DNA of 64,000 bases, taken from contig CAIURC010000012.1 in assembly GCA_903901425.1 (NCBI GenBank), positions 1-64,000 on the forward strand, given 5' to 3'. Numbering within the stretch: the stretch's first letter is position 1; each line of letters starts with the position of its first letter. The DNA is from an uncultured Spartobacteria bacterium (GTDB lineage Bacteria > Verrucomicrobiota > Verrucomicrobiia > Chthoniobacterales > Chthoniobacteraceae). A program made the translations under genes and the position numbers. The notes under the pieces were generated by a model, which ran no database searches, was not told the DNA's origin, and saw only the letters and a program-made list of their open reading frames with translations. Positions 63,168 through 64,000 of this stretch are shown here, piece after piece.

Positions 63168-64000
63168 TCAGGGGGTGTTTCCCGGAGCGGAGAGCGGTCC
63201 ATCATGGGTTTGAGAAAAGAAATCGAAGTCGGCGTGCCCGCCTTCGGGCTGCGAGGAGTGGTTGAATGAAAAGAGACCCACCTTGGTGCCCTCGTACCAT
63301 GCCGTGCGGTATGGATGATCCAGGTCGCCCAGAGGCTCAAAACGGATTCCGTCGAGACTGTAAAACAACGTCCCCGAATAATTCCGGTGGCTGAGTTTTA
63401 GCCAGACGGCTTTCTGGAGGAGTTCCGGGCCGTTGGTGAATCCGGTCTGGCCCGCAGTGGCGGTGCCCTTGGCAAAACGGAGTCGTTTGATGCCGCGCTC
63501 CATGACCACGCCGATCCATGTGTAATCGTCTATCATCGTGCAGAGGCCTGCCCGCTGGCCTTCGATCAGACGCGAGGTGTCGAGTTTCGTGACAATCTCG
63601 GATTCTGCACCGTGGAGGCGTTGGACCACGGTGTTGTAGGCAAACAGTAGATGGTCTTCCCCGTGCTTGACCTTGGTCCGGCCAAATTGGGTGACGCCGC
63701 CCTCGGTGTTCAGGTGCCGGCCTGTGAGGCGCAGGTAACCGGGCCGCTGCGTGAGTGACCAGTGGGAATCGTCTGGATCATGGTTCCACGCCCACTGGCC
63801 GCCCAGGACCGGCTGATCAAATGGGTCGGACGGGTCGGCCGCACACAGGGGTTGCAGCGGCAGTTCAGGTTTCGGAAAAGGGGCATCCAGCGCGACCGGT
63901 TCCCCGATGCCGTCCCCGTCCTGATCCACGCCGATCTGGAGCCAGCCATCCGATGTCCAGCGGGCTGGTTGCAGAAAGAGCCGGCGACCGAACCGGGCGG
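63168..64000 (-). CDS. Glycoside hydrolase family 43-like protein, C-terminal part (5' end outside window)
   Basis: The frame is open to the window edge, so only the C-terminal 276 residues are seen. The start (GRRLFLQPARWTSDGWLQIG, then VDQDGDGIGEPV) matches the end of the catalytic five-bladed propeller and the linker of GH43 xylosidase/arabinosidase-type proteins. From about 50 residues on comes the GH43 C-terminal beta-sandwich (lectin-like) domain (GRHLNTEGGVTQFGRTKV to GHADFDFF). It would hydrolyse plant or algal polysaccharide side chains, probably outside the cytoplasm. The catalytic residues and any signal peptide lie beyond the edge. Confidence 0.75.
   Translation of the reverse strand, partial: ARFGRRLFLQPARWTSDGWLQIGVDQDGDGIGEPVALDAPFPKPELPLQPLCAADPSDPFDQPVLGGQWAWNHDPDDSHWSLTQRPGYLRLTGRHLNTEGGVTQFGRTKVKHGEDHLLFAYNTVVQRLHGAESEIVTKLDTSRLIEGQRAGLCTMIDDYTWIGVVMERGIKRLRFAKGTATAGQTGFTNGPELLQKAVWLKLSHRNYSGTLFYSLDGIRFEPLGDLDHPYRTAWYEGTKVGLFSFNHSSQPEGGHADFDFFSQTHDGPLSAPGNTP

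Overview
The window looks like a GC-rich chromosome segment of a member of the Verrucomicrobiota (possibly the Spartobacteria/Chthoniobacterales side; the exact family cannot be fixed from this sequence alone). The signs are a giant PEP-CTERM protein built from autotransporter-type beta-strand repeats, two surface proteins with an N-terminal LE(P/S)RIAPA motif, a sigma factor with DUF1552 and DUF1592-type cytochrome genes, a DUF4912 protein, and several pseudopilin-like genes. Shine-Dalgarno sequences are mostly weak. High GC produces very long shadow frames, especially across the giant gene; these were left out.

Layout. 1-889 is apparently non-coding and rich in hairpins and in copies of a GGGGTCTGTCCCC element. 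890-27578 is one minus-strand block: a family 2 glycosyltransferase, an asparagine synthase-type amidotransferase, a gene for about 6,475 residues of beta-repeat protein with a PEP-CTERM tail, then two paralogous LESRIAPA/LEPRIAPA proteins. 27853-31755 (plus) holds three prepilin-like genes and a small secreted protein. 31810-34325 (minus) is a translationally coupled pair, a Kef/CPA2-type antiporter and a halogenase-like flavoprotein, divergent from a LysR regulator. 35440-36135 (minus) is a four-helix-bundle protein interrupted and preceded by 9-bp minisatellites. 36345-41871 (plus) is a coupled operon of sigma factor, membrane anti-sigma-like protein, DUF1552 protein and DUF1592-type haem protein.

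43048-49572 (plus) is the most notable locus: five closely packed genes for an acyl carrier protein, a halogenase-like flavoprotein, an MMPL exporter fused in one chain to an LpxL/HtrB-type acyltransferase, a FabZ/ApeI-type dehydratase and a ketosynthase. It resembles a minimal aryl-polyene-like cassette that makes an acyl chain, attaches it to a lipid and exports it. Ketoreductase, chain-length factor, starter ligase and ammonia-lyase genes are not in the window. A GT-C-like membrane protein and a secreted protein made of six 16-residue repeats follow.

The right part is mostly housekeeping: tRNA-Thr(UGU), a SUV3-like helicase directly followed by a Ski2-like helicase with a DUF3516-type C-terminus, hisF, a DUF4912 protein, a XerC/D recombinase, a nitroreductase, a di-haem oxidoreductase with a clear promoter and ribosome-binding site, an unknown protein, and the 3' part of a glycoside hydrolase family 43-like gene cut by the window edge.

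The common theme is the cell surface: anchored giant beta-repeat proteins, pseudopilins, a polyene-like lipid cassette, glycosyltransferases and periplasmic haem proteins.
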